Positions 6,856-12,684 of a stretch of 13,717 bases of DNA are shown here, piece by piece; position 1 is the first letter of the stretch, and each line of letters starts with the position of its first letter. The position numbers and the translations under genes were made by a program. This stretch comes from Bacillota bacterium. GTDB lineage: Bacteria > Bacillota > Negativicutes > Sporomusales > Sporomusaceae. The stretch spans positions 1 to 13,717 of the forward strand of contig JAEWGR010000083.1 of NCBI GenBank assembly GCA_023388195.1, written 5' to 3'. A model generated the notes under the pieces. That model was not told the origin of the DNA, did no database searches, and worked only from the letters and a program-made list of their open reading frames with translations.

Positions 6856-7449
6856 TTGACAAAAATACTGGCACTGCTGGGAAGTCCGAAGCCTCAGGGC
6901 ACCAACAGCCTGCTTATTGATGAAGTGCTGCGGGGCGCAGCTGCAAATGGCGATGTAGAGGTTCAGAAAATTCTGCTTAACAAACTTAAGCTTGTGCCCT
7001 GCCAGTCCTGTGACTGCTGTCTGCACACCGGGCGCTGCTGCGTGCGGGATGATATGGAATCTATTTATGAAAAAATTATGGCGATGGATGCCTTTATTTT
7101 TGCCGCTCCGGTATATTTTAACGGTATGAGTGCCCAGGCAAAAGCTGTGGTTGACCGCTGTCAGCCGTTCTGGTCGGCAAAATATGTTGTAAAAAAAGAT
7201 CTATTTGGCGGGCGCAAGCGACCGGGTATATTTATTGCCACTGGTGGACAACCCCTTTATGAGGGACAGTTCATTGGCTCGCTGCATGTAATCAATTTAT
7301 ATTTTAAGATGATTGGTGTAAAAAATATCGGTAACCTGACGTTGGCAGATCTTGACGCCAGGCCATTAGCGGGACGCCCCGAGGATCTGGGCCAGGCTTT
7401 TGCACTGGGCAAACAGTTGATCGTAAATGGCAATCAAAATATAAGCTGA
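6856..7449 (+). CDS. Iron-sulfur flavoprotein-like NAD(P)H/FMN reductase
   Basis: 197 residues from TTG 6856, preceded by AGGAGGTG at 6839-6846; no better start is in frame. The N-terminus 'KILALLGSPKPQGTNSLL' is the FMN phosphate loop of the NADPH-dependent FMN reductase/flavodoxin fold, and 'FAAPVYFNGMSAQAKAVVDR' (about 88-107) is its second flavin loop. C49-x2-C52-x2-C55-x5-C61 matches the compact cysteine motif of archaeal and clostridial iron-sulfur flavoprotein (Isf), which binds one [4Fe-4S] cluster. Extra cysteines at 54 and 62 adjoin it. Isf proteins transfer electrons to substrates such as oxygen or peroxide. A similar gene lies at 9199-9777. The gene stands alone between two terminators. 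Confidence 0.85.
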   Translation: MTKILALLGSPKPQGTNSLLIDEVLRGAAANGDVEVQKILLNKLKLVPCQSCDCCLHTGRCCVRDDMESIYEKIMAMDAFIFAAPVYFNGMSAQAKAVVDRCQPFWSAKYVVKKDLFGGRKRPGIFIATGGQPLYEGQFIGSLHVINLYFKMIGVKNIGNLTLADLDARPLAGRPEDLGQAFALGKQLIVNGNQNIS

Positions 7450-7456
7450 TTTGCCT

Positions 7457-7491
7457 AAGAAATCTGCATGTTTTGCAGATTTCTTTTGTTT
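7457..7491 (+). terminator. Rho-independent terminator after the first flavoprotein gene
   Basis: A perfect 12-bp stem (7457-7468 with 7474-7485) with 5-nt loop TGTTT, followed by a T-rich tail. It lies 7 nt after the stop codon. Confidence 0.85.
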
Positions 7492-7503
7492 ATAAAATTT
7501 TAA

Positions 7504-7520
7504 TCTATTAATTCAATAGA
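7504..7520. promoter_or_regulatory. Dyad upstream of the Lrp/AsnC gene (candidate autoregulatory site)
   Basis: TCTATT-AATTC-AATAGA has perfect 6-bp arms. A further AATAGA lies at 7532-7537. It covers the expected -35 region of the promoter with -10 TATAAT at 7529-7534. Lrp/AsnC proteins commonly bind short dyads at their own promoters. Confidence 0.4.
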
Positions 7521-7528
7521 AAGCAATG

Positions 7529-7534
7529 TATAAT
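7529..7534 (+). promoter_or_regulatory. Candidate -10 box for the Lrp/AsnC-LysE operon
   Basis: A perfect TATAAT lies 35 nt before the TTG start. No good -35 hexamer sits 16-18 nt upstream, which would fit a regulated promoter. Confidence 0.45.
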
Positions 7535-7569
7535 AGATGAAAACCATATAAAAGAAAGGAAGTGAGACT

Positions 7570-8019
7570 TTGCATGATACTGATTTAAAAATAGTGCAGC
7601 GGCTGATGACTCAGGCTCGTACCACCTGGGCGGATCTGGGCGCGCTTCTCGGGCTGTCGGCTCCTGCCGCTGCCGACCGGGTTCGTAAGTTGGAAGAACT
7701 GGGGGTTATTAAAGGCTATACGGCGCTGATCGAGCCTGAGGCTGTGGGTTATGGCCTGGCGGCTTTCATAGCAGTCACACTGGACTGCCCCGGTCAGAGA
7801 CCGGAATTTTTGCAACAGGTTCATGGGGTGCCTGAAATTCAGGAGTGTCATCATATAGCCGGTGCAGAAGATTATATTCTAAAAGTACGATGCACAAGTA
7901 CCCGCGACCTTGAACGGCTAATCACTGAAGAAATCAAATCTATACCAGGAGTTAGGACCCGGACAACCGTAATATTGTCGACTATCAAGGAAACGCCGGT
8001 ATTGCCGGTATCCTTGTGA
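7570..8019 (+). CDS. Lrp/AsnC-family transcriptional regulator
   Basis: 149 residues from TTG 7570, with a GGAAGTGAG ribosome site just upstream; the nearby ATG at 7574 is out of frame and soon stops. Residues 3 to about 52 form the N-terminal helix-turn-helix ('DLKIVQRLM', then 'TWADLGALLGLSAPAAADRVRKLEE'), ending in the family's 'GVIKGYTALIEPEAVGY' linker. Residues about 66-140 form the ligand-binding RAM/AsnC domain with 'GAEDYILKVRC'. Such proteins assemble as dimers and octamers and sense amino acids. Only 14 nt separates it from a LysE-type exporter gene, so it probably controls that exporter in response to an amino acid. Confidence 0.93.
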   Translation: MHDTDLKIVQRLMTQARTTWADLGALLGLSAPAAADRVRKLEELGVIKGYTALIEPEAVGYGLAAFIAVTLDCPGQRPEFLQQVHGVPEIQECHHIAGAEDYILKVRCTSTRDLERLITEEIKSIPGVRTRTTVILSTIKETPVLPVSL

Positions 8020-8033
8020 AAGGACAATAAGCC

Positions 8034-8651
8034 GTGGAAATTGTCTTTTTACTAAAAGGTATTATGTTAGGATTCTCGATAGCGGCACCGATAGGGCCTA
8101 TGGGCCTGCTTTGTATTCGCCGGACGTTAGCGCAGGGACTGCTCAGCGGGTGTTTATCAGGCTTTGGCACCGCGACCGCCGATGCCCTGTATGGCTGTAT
8201 CGCTGCGTTTAGTCTAACGGCTGTAGCCACCGTCCTCCTGGAGCAGCAATTTTATTTGCGTTTCTTTGGCGGCGTATTCTTACTTTATTTGGGTTATACC
8301 ACATATACAGCCACACTGGCAGCAACACCTGTCAAGTCTGTCGACAAAAGGCTCCTGAGCACTTATATATCCGCTTTTTTCTTAACTTTGGCCAATCCGC
8401 TTACAATTATGTCGTTTGCGGCTGTGTTTGCAGGCTTAGGCATAGGTGAAACCGGGGGCAATTACAACGCAGCAGGTGTGCTGGTTTTAGGCGTGTTTAC
8501 CGGGTCAATGCTGTGGTGGCTGACCTTAAGCAGCCTGGTGGTATTGCTTCGCTCCCGTTTTGACCATCAACGGCTGGCCTGGATTAACCGGCTTTCCGGT
8601 ATGATCATTGCCGGTTTTGGCCTAGTGAGCCTTCTTGCCAGTCTGACTTAA
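8034..8651 (+). CDS. LysE/RhtB-family amino acid exporter
   Basis: 205 residues from GTG 8034; AAGGA at 8020-8024 is 9 nt upstream. The protein is hydrophobic with about six membrane spans. It has the family's N-terminal 'PIGPMGLLCIRR' (19-30), equivalent to the usual PGP region, and 'LANPLTIMSFAAVFAG' (119-134), equivalent to the TNP motif between later helices. LysE/RhtB proteins export amino acids or related small molecules. Pairing with an Lrp/AsnC regulator is a recurring arrangement and supports amino-acid export; the substrate is not shown. The gene converges on the HxlR gene with 23 bp between them. Confidence 0.9.
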   Translation: MEIVFLLKGIMLGFSIAAPIGPMGLLCIRRTLAQGLLSGCLSGFGTATADALYGCIAAFSLTAVATVLLEQQFYLRFFGGVFLLYLGYTTYTATLAATPVKSVDKRLLSTYISAFFLTLANPLTIMSFAAVFAGLGIGETGGNYNAAGVLVLGVFTGSMLWWLTLSSLVVLLRSRFDHQRLAWINRLSGMIIAGFGLVSLLASLT

Positions 8652-8669
8652 AAACTGCAGGATGAAATG

Positions 8670-8711
8670 CTGTCCTATTCCCGGGCTGCCAGCTGCTTGG
8701 CAGCCTGACAG
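8670..8711. repeat. Hairpin at the convergent LysE/HxlR gene ends
   Basis: GGCTGCCA (8684-8691) pairs with TGGCAGCC (8698-8705), and outer CTGTC/GACAG (8670-8674 with 8707-8711) can extend it. Most of it lies in the last HxlR codons. Neither strand has a T-run after it, so it is not a standard terminator, but no other terminator is visible for either gene. Confidence 0.35.
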
Positions 8712-9058
8712 GTTGTTGCCTGGCCGGATGGCTCAACCTCATTTACGTAATTTTGCCCCCATTCGCAGAGTGAGGCTAAAATGGGCAAGAGGCTTTTGCC
8801 GGCAGGGGTAAGGGAGTATTCTACTTTGGGCGGTATCTGCGTATAAATATACCGGTTTACCAGACCGCTCTGCTCCAGTTCTCTGAGCTGCTGGGTCAGC
8901 ATTTTTTGCGTGACCTTAGGCAGGGCTTTTTTTAATTCACTAAACCGCAGGGTATTTTCGCCAAGATACCATAAAATAAGCGATTTCCATTTGCCGCCGA
9001 TAAGTTCTAAGGTCAATTCCATCGAACACTGATATTCAGAATCTTTGAAATGAATCAT
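8675..9058 (-). CDS. HxlR-family winged-helix regulator, possibly redox-sensing
   Basis: 127 residues from ATG 9058, with AAGGA 7 nt upstream. It is a single HxlR domain: 'CSMELTLELIGGKWKSLILWYL' spans the first helices (11 to about 32, overlapping motifs), followed by 'LRFSELKKALPKVTQKMLTQQLRELE' in the DNA-reading region and a 'KVEYSLTPAGKSL' wing. Cys11 is at the conserved N-terminal position used for thiol switching in YodB/HypR-type members; Cys98 and Cys117 are also present. It is divergent from an iron-sulfur flavoprotein-like gene that it probably controls. HxlR proteins act as dimers, often on quinone, aldehyde or thiol-stress genes. Confidence 0.92.
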   Translation of the reverse strand: MIHFKDSEYQCSMELTLELIGGKWKSLILWYLGENTLRFSELKKALPKVTQKMLTQQLRELEQSGLVNRYIYTQIPPKVEYSLTPAGKSLLPILASLCEWGQNYVNEVEPSGQATTCQAAKQLAARE

Positions 9059-9085
9059 AATATCGTCCTTTCGGTATCTAAATAG

Positions 9086-9113
9086 GTACTAGGAAACAAA
9101 TAAGTGCGTACTT
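9086..9113. promoter_or_regulatory. Candidate HxlR operator between the divergent genes
   Basis: GTACT occurs twice in the same direction, at 9086-9090 and 9108-9112, exactly 22 bp or about two helical turns apart. The second copy lies in the partial dyad AAGT-GCGT-ACTT (9102-9113), which touches the -35 box of the flavoprotein promoter. Confidence 0.45.
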
Positions 9114-9140
9114 GCTGAGTTATATACCAGTAATTATAAT
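9112..9140 (+). promoter_or_regulatory. Sigma-A promoter of the second flavoprotein gene
   Basis: TTGCTG (9112-9117), 17-nt spacer, perfect TATAAT (9135-9140), about 58 nt before the start codon. Confidence 0.7.
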
Positions 9141-9198
9141 TATAGCAAAAGACTACGCTAACGAAAATCCAAAAGGTTAAATATAAGGAGGCTGTAAC

Positions 9199-9777
9199 AT
9201 GAAAGTTGTTGCTTTTAACGGTAGTCCGCGGGTGAATGGCAATACTGCGCAGGGGATTAGCATGGTGCTTGAGGAATTAAAGAAGGAAGGTATTGAAACT
9301 GAAATGATTCAGCTTGGCGGCCGTAAGGTGTTTGGCTGTCTGGCCTGCGGCAAATGCTGGGAACTGAAGAATAACCGCTGTATTCGGCAGGATGATGAAA
9401 TGAATGCTTTCATTGAAAAAATTCAGGAAGCTGACGGCATTATTATTGGATCGCCCACTTATTTCAGCAATGTTTCACCAGAAGTGAAGGCCCTGATTGA
9501 CCGCTGCGGCTTTGTTGCCAAAGCGAATGGCGGGGATATGCTCCGCGGCAAAGCCGGTGCGGCGGTGGTTTCCGTCCGGCGGGCCGGTTCCACCTTTACT
9601 TATGCTGCTATAAATTTCTTTTTCGGCATAGCCGAAATGGTCATTCCCAGCTCCAGCTACTGGAATATGACCTTGGCTCTGGAGCCAGGTGATATTCAGA
9701 AAGACGATGAGGGGATACAAACCTTCCAGACATTAGGTAAAAATATGGCCGGTGTGCTGAAAAAACTCAATAGTTAA
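9199..9777 (+). CDS. Iron-sulfur flavoprotein-like NAD(P)H/FMN reductase (second copy)
   Basis: 192 residues from ATG 9199, with AGGAGG 7 nt upstream. It has the FMN loop 'VVAFNGSPRVNGNTAQG' near the start and 'GSPTYFSNVSPEVKALIDRCG' in two parts around residues 81-101. C47-x2-C50-x2-C53-x7-C61 is a compact cysteine motif like that of iron-sulfur flavoproteins, with a longer last gap than in the 6856-7449 protein. The two share fold and layout but differ enough to be separate paralogues. It is divergent from the HxlR regulator, which suggests induction by electrophiles, quinones or oxidants. If no cluster is bound, it would be a plain FMN-dependent reductase. Confidence 0.87.
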   Translation: MKVVAFNGSPRVNGNTAQGISMVLEELKKEGIETEMIQLGGRKVFGCLACGKCWELKNNRCIRQDDEMNAFIEKIQEADGIIIGSPTYFSNVSPEVKALIDRCGFVAKANGGDMLRGKAGAAVVSVRRAGSTFTYAAINFFFGIAEMVIPSSSYWNMTLALEPGDIQKDDEGIQTFQTLGKNMAGVLKKLNS

Positions 9778-9812
9778 TTATATATGGTTTATATGACCAG
9801 CAAGTATAAGAT

Positions 9813-9836
9813 CGCCTGCCCTAAAGGGCACAGGCG
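9813..9836 (+). ncRNA. First of two tandem hairpins after the second flavoprotein gene
   Basis: CGCCTG-CCC-TAAA-GGG-CA-CAGGCG forms a GC-rich hairpin with a TAAA loop and a 2-nt bulge. It lies 19 nt before the terminator hairpin and has no T-tract. It may be a 3'-UTR structure or part of a small RNA; no RNA family was recognised. Confidence 0.3.
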
Positions 9837-9854
9837 GCTTCTGGCGGCATCCCG

Positions 9855-9885
9855 AAGGACTTGGCACAAGCCAAGTCCTTTTCTT
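9855..9885 (+). terminator. Rho-independent terminator after the second flavoprotein gene
   Basis: A perfect 11-bp stem (9855-9865 with 9870-9880) with ACAA loop is followed by TTCTT. It lies 77 nt after the stop codon. Confidence 0.8.
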
Positions 9886-10078
9886 ATATGTCAGAATTTA
9901 TAAGTTGTGAAGAGCTAAAAGTCTTGATAAATTGCGGAAAACCAAGATGTAATGCCCGGCTTGCGGCATCGCAGATTTTCTTATTTGACCGGCAGTGATC
10001 CGCCATCGGCAATAAGCGATAAAGCAATAGTTGTTCATTTTTACTGAGAAATGTGTGTTACATTAGTTACGTGCTATT

Positions 10079-10090
10079 TGTACCGGTACA
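10079..10090. promoter_or_regulatory. 12-bp palindrome upstream of fabF (candidate operator)
   Basis: TGTACCGGTACA is a perfect palindrome, 39 bp upstream of the candidate -10 box. It does not resemble the FapR site of Bacillus fatty-acid genes as I know it. The binding protein is unknown. Confidence 0.4.
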
Positions 10091-10100
10091 GCAAAGGGAT

Positions 10101-10126
10101 GGGGCTGGCTGCCTGGGGCAGGCCCC
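10101..10126 (+). repeat. GC-rich bulged hairpin overlapping the fabF promoter region
   Basis: GGGGC-TGG-CTGCC-TGG-GGCAG-GCCCC has two 5-bp stems, a TGG bulge and a TGG loop. It ends 2 nt before TATAAT, so as DNA it would span the promoter spacer. It has no T-tract. Confidence 0.4.
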
Positions 10127-10128
10127 GC

Positions 10129-10134
10129 TATAAT
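10129..10134 (+). promoter_or_regulatory. Candidate -10 box of fabF
   Basis: A perfect TATAAT lies 22 nt before the TTG start. The -35 position (near TGGCTG, 10106-10111) is a poor match, which suggests an activator-dependent promoter or a chance match. Confidence 0.4.
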
Positions 10135-10156
10135 AAAATGAAATGGGGGATTATCA

Positions 10157-11386
10157 TTGAGAAGACGTGTAGTGATTACCGGGATGGGGGCAGTTACAGC
10201 CCTGGGCTTAGGGGCCGACAGGCTATGGGGCGCTATTAAGAATGGAATATCAGGCATCAGCCAGATTGAACGAATGGATGTCACCGGGTTATCCACACAG
10301 ATCGCTGCCGAAATAAAGGCATTTGATGCCGGTTGCTTTATTGAAAAAAAAGAGAGTAAGCGAATGGACCGGTTTACGCAATACGCTGTGGCAGCGGCGC
10401 AGATGGCGGTGGATCAAGCCCGGCTGCCCATAGCCGATGGTGAGCGGGCCGGTGTGATTGTTGGTTCCGGTATTGGTGGTCTGGAGACCCTGGAAAATCA
10501 GCATAATGTGCTGTTAGAAAAAGGACCCGGCCGGGTCAGTCCCTTCATGGTGCCGATGATGCTGCCTAACATGGCCGCTGGCATGCTGGCAATCCGGTTT
10601 GGGATTAAAGGCTTTGTCGAGTGTGTAGTCACGGCCTGCGCTTCCTCGACAAATGCAATTGGCGATGCCTGCCGGTTAATCCGGCAGAATATGGCTGATG
10701 TCATGATTGCCGGCGGGGCTGAGGCCCCTATTACCCGCTTGGCCATGGCCGGTTTCAATGCCAATAAGGCGATGTCAACAAATCCGGATGCCGCCTCTGC
10801 CAGCAGGCCTTTTGATCTGAACCGGGACGGGTTTGTTATGGGGGAAGGGGCCGGAATTCTTATCCTGGAAGAACTCAATCATGCCTTAGTGCGTGGTGCG
10901 GATATTATTGCCGAGGTCACCGGTTATGGCTGTACGAATGATGCGTACCACATGACTGCCGTTGCCCCGGCGGGAGCCGGCGGCGCGGCGTGTATGCGCC
11001 TGGCTCTGGCTGATGCCGGAATAAGCCCCGGCGAAATTCAGTATATTAATGCTCATGGAACCTCAACACTGTTAAATGATAAAAGTGAGACCGAGGCGAT
11101 CAAAGCTGTTTTTGGAAACCATGCCTACCAACTGGCGGTAAGCTCCACTAAATCAATGACAGGGCACTTATTGGGTGCGGCCGGGGCTGTGGAAGCTATC
11201 ATTACTGCTGCCGCCATCAAAGACGGGTTCCTGCCGCCAACGATTAATTATCAGCAGCCGGACCCGGAATGTGATCTGAACTATATTCCTAATGCTGGCA
11301 AATCGGCTGTTATTGACCAGGCGTTGAGCAATTCCTTTGGTTTTGGCGGGCATAATGCCAGCTTAGTGCTTAAGGCTTTCCGGTGA
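10157..11386 (+). CDS. fabF: Beta-ketoacyl-[ACP] synthase II (FabF-type)
   Basis: 409 residues from TTG 10157; the two nearby ATGs (10138, 10143) are out of frame, and a GGGGGA stretch serves as a modest ribosome site. The thiolase fold is complete. The nucleophile is Cys161 in 'VTACASSTNAIG', the active-site histidines are His300 ('NAHGTSTLLNDKSE') and His337 ('STKSMTGHLLGAAGAVEA'), with Lys332 just before; the order matches E. coli FabF (413 residues). It catalyses decarboxylative condensation of malonyl-ACP with an acyl-ACP in fatty-acid elongation. No other fatty-acid gene, acyl carrier protein or ketoreductase is near, so it may be a second, specialised copy. An AraC regulator follows after 57 nt without a terminator. 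Confidence 0.95.
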   Translation: MRRRVVITGMGAVTALGLGADRLWGAIKNGISGISQIERMDVTGLSTQIAAEIKAFDAGCFIEKKESKRMDRFTQYAVAAAQMAVDQARLPIADGERAGVIVGSGIGGLETLENQHNVLLEKGPGRVSPFMVPMMLPNMAAGMLAIRFGIKGFVECVVTACASSTNAIGDACRLIRQNMADVMIAGGAEAPITRLAMAGFNANKAMSTNPDAASASRPFDLNRDGFVMGEGAGILILEELNHALVRGADIIAEVTGYGCTNDAYHMTAVAPAGAGGAACMRLALADAGISPGEIQYINAHGTSTLLNDKSETEAIKAVFGNHAYQLAVSSTKSMTGHLLGAAGAVEAIITAAAIKDGFLPPTINYQQPDPECDLNYIPNAGKSAVIDQALSNSFGFGGHNASLVLKAFR

Positions 11387-11443
11387 TGAAGGCTGCATTT
11401 TTAGAGCTGCCCTGTTGTATACAGCCCGCAAGGAGGCAATGTT

Positions 11444-12325
11444 ATGGAGTTGAAAGAGACTATTGCGATGTGTATTCAGTATATTGAAGATCATCTCTGG
11501 CAAAAGATCACCCTGGATGATATTGCTGATTTTTGCGGGCTGTCCAAGTATCATTTGCACAGACTGTTCAAATCGCTGACCGGAGAGTCCCTGATGGAAT
11601 ATGTTCAGTCCCGCAAACTCTCTGCCAGTATTTCCGAATTGAAAGATACAAATAAAAGAATTATCGATATTGCCATGGATTTTGGTTTTGACTATGAGCA
11701 GTCATTTATCAGGGCCTTCCGCAAAAAATTCGGCTATACGCCCCTGAAAGTAAGGTCAGAGCCGATGGCGCTGGTTATGCAGGAGAAGCTGAATATTAAT
11801 GAAATTATGTCAGTTAATAACTCTGTCATCTATAAACCCTTTTTTATGTTTAAGCAAAGATTTGGTCTGGTTGGTGTTAAACATAAGATTATGAGTAAAT
11901 CCGGTGACCGGGTGGCCAATTTGTACGGGCGCGAATTTTTTTATAATCAGCAGCAGCGGATCAGCAATGCGGTTGATTCGCAAGTTTATTTCGGTTATAC
12001 AGACTGGAGCGATAGTGACAAAGGCTGTATCTACTACATGCCTGCGGCTGAGGTATATGATCATCGGCAGGTGCCGGCAGGGATGGAAGGGATTTTAATA
12101 CCTGCCCATAAATATGTCGTTTTTCGCTTTGTCGGCTTTTTTCGGCCTGACGCTATTAATGGCAGGCAGGTCGGGCGGCTGCTTGTGCATCTGTACTCTA
12201 AGTGGATCTTTAATTCTGGTTATAAATTTGCCGATACATTTAGATTTGAATATATCGATACCAAGTTATCCCAGGATGATTATTGCGAGCTGGATATTTA
12301 TCAGCCGATTGTGGATGCTAAATGA
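11444..12325 (+). CDS. AraC-family regulator with Rob/GyrI-like effector domain
   Basis: 293 residues from ATG 11444, with AGGAGG 7 nt upstream. The N-terminus (about 8-105) is a double helix-turn-helix: 'ITLDDIADFCGLSKYHLHRLFK' (split across residues 22-43) and 'IIDIAMDFGFDYEQSFIRAF' (73-92), then the family's 'KFGYTPLKVR'. The C-terminal part (about 130-290) resembles the GyrI-like/AraC effector-binding domain of Rob and BmrR-type proteins, which bind hydrophobic or cationic small molecules. DNA-binding first and effector domain second is the Rob order, the reverse of AraC. It sits between fabF and the TM1266-like gene and may regulate either or both. Confidence 0.9.
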   Translation: MELKETIAMCIQYIEDHLWQKITLDDIADFCGLSKYHLHRLFKSLTGESLMEYVQSRKLSASISELKDTNKRIIDIAMDFGFDYEQSFIRAFRKKFGYTPLKVRSEPMALVMQEKLNINEIMSVNNSVIYKPFFMFKQRFGLVGVKHKIMSKSGDRVANLYGREFFYNQQQRISNAVDSQVYFGYTDWSDSDKGCIYYMPAAEVYDHRQVPAGMEGILIPAHKYVVFRFVGFFRPDAINGRQVGRLLVHLYSKWIFNSGYKFADTFRFEYIDTKLSQDDYCELDIYQPIVDAK

Positions 12326-12366
12326 GGGCTTACCTTCAGGCGTATAACGGTTATTCCCCCGGCACA

Positions 12367-12380
12367 TACTTTAAAAAGTA
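12367..12380. repeat. Short dyad before the TM1266-like gene
   Basis: TACTTT-AA-AAAGTA, perfect 6-bp arms, lies in the 84-nt gap after the AraC gene, directly before AGGGAG. It may be an operator or a chance AT-rich palindrome. Confidence 0.25.
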
Positions 12381-12390
12381 GGGAGTAATC

Positions 12391-12408
12391 ATGAAAAGGA
12401 GGTTATGA
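12391..12408 (+). CDS. Possible five-codon leader ORF (MKRRL)
   Basis: ATG 12391 to TGA 12408 encodes MKRRL and is preceded by AGGGAG (12380-12385) with a 5-nt gap. Its two AGG codons are the ribosome binding site of the next gene, whose ATG lies 1 nt after the TGA. Ribosomes reading it would cover that site. It may be fortuitous. Confidence 0.25.
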   Translation: MKRRL

Positions 12409-12409
12409 T

Positions 12410-12670
12410 ATGAAGGATTTTTGTTCTGCCGTGGTAGCCATTACCCAGGACAATCGTGTTGAGACCGCAAGCTCTGTGCAGGATATTTTGACTAACTACG
12501 GTTGTCACATACGGGTCAGATTAGGGCTGCATGATGCGGACCACGACCAGTGCACAAACAGCGGGATTATTCTCTTGCAAATGTGTGCCGATCAGAAAGT
12601 AATTGCAGAATTTGAGCAGGAACTGAATCGGGTTCCCAACGTCAAAACTAAATATATGACCCTAAATTAA
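12410..12670 (+). CDS. Small TM1266-like putative regulator
   Basis: 86 residues from ATG 12410, with AGGAGG at 12397-12402. Length and pattern fit the TM1266 family of putative iron-only-hydrogenase-system regulators, small ferredoxin-like/ACT-like alpha-beta proteins: an N-terminal strand 'AVVAITQDNR', a helix 'SSVQDILTNYG', a central 'IRVRLGLHDADHD' strand and loop, 'SGIILLQMCAD', and a final 'LNRVPNVKTKYMTL'. Family members usually occur with hydrogenase maturation genes; none is in this window. Cysteines at 5, 32, 48 and 59 do not form a classic cluster motif. It could act downstream of the AraC regulator or be independent. The assignment rests on remembered family pattern. Confidence 0.72.
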   Translation: MKDFCSAVVAITQDNRVETASSVQDILTNYGCHIRVRLGLHDADHDQCTNSGIILLQMCADQKVIAEFEQELNRVPNVKTKYMTLN

Positions 12671-12684
12671 GCCAGTTTTAGTAA

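Larger units (their letters stand above)
9886..10156. other. Gene-free stretch before fabF
   Basis: No coding region is supportable here. An open frame from ATG 10051 runs into fabF out of frame and is a shadow. The left half (9886-10050) shows only weak short stems. The right half holds a 12-bp palindrome (10079-10090), a bulged GC hairpin (10101-10126) and a TATAAT (10129-10134), listed separately. Confidence 0.6.

Noticed and set aside
6664..7026. 120-codon open frame on the minus strand
   Set aside because: It crosses a terminator and lies antisense to the flavoprotein gene; its protein has no recognisable domain and looks like a shadow frame.
8684..8705. Hairpin at the LysE/HxlR junction as a bidirectional terminator
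   Set aside because: It has no T-run on either strand and lies mainly inside the HxlR coding end; kept only as a hairpin.
9980..10035. Minus-strand reading ending IADGGSLPVK, resembling a short-chain dehydrogenase C-terminus
   Set aside because: The frame is interrupted by a stop 17 codons earlier and nothing else of the family is visible; chance resemblance is more likely than a gene remnant.
10051..10239. 62-codon plus-strand frame before fabF
   Set aside because: No ribosome site; it runs into fabF in another frame and reads through the GC hairpin.
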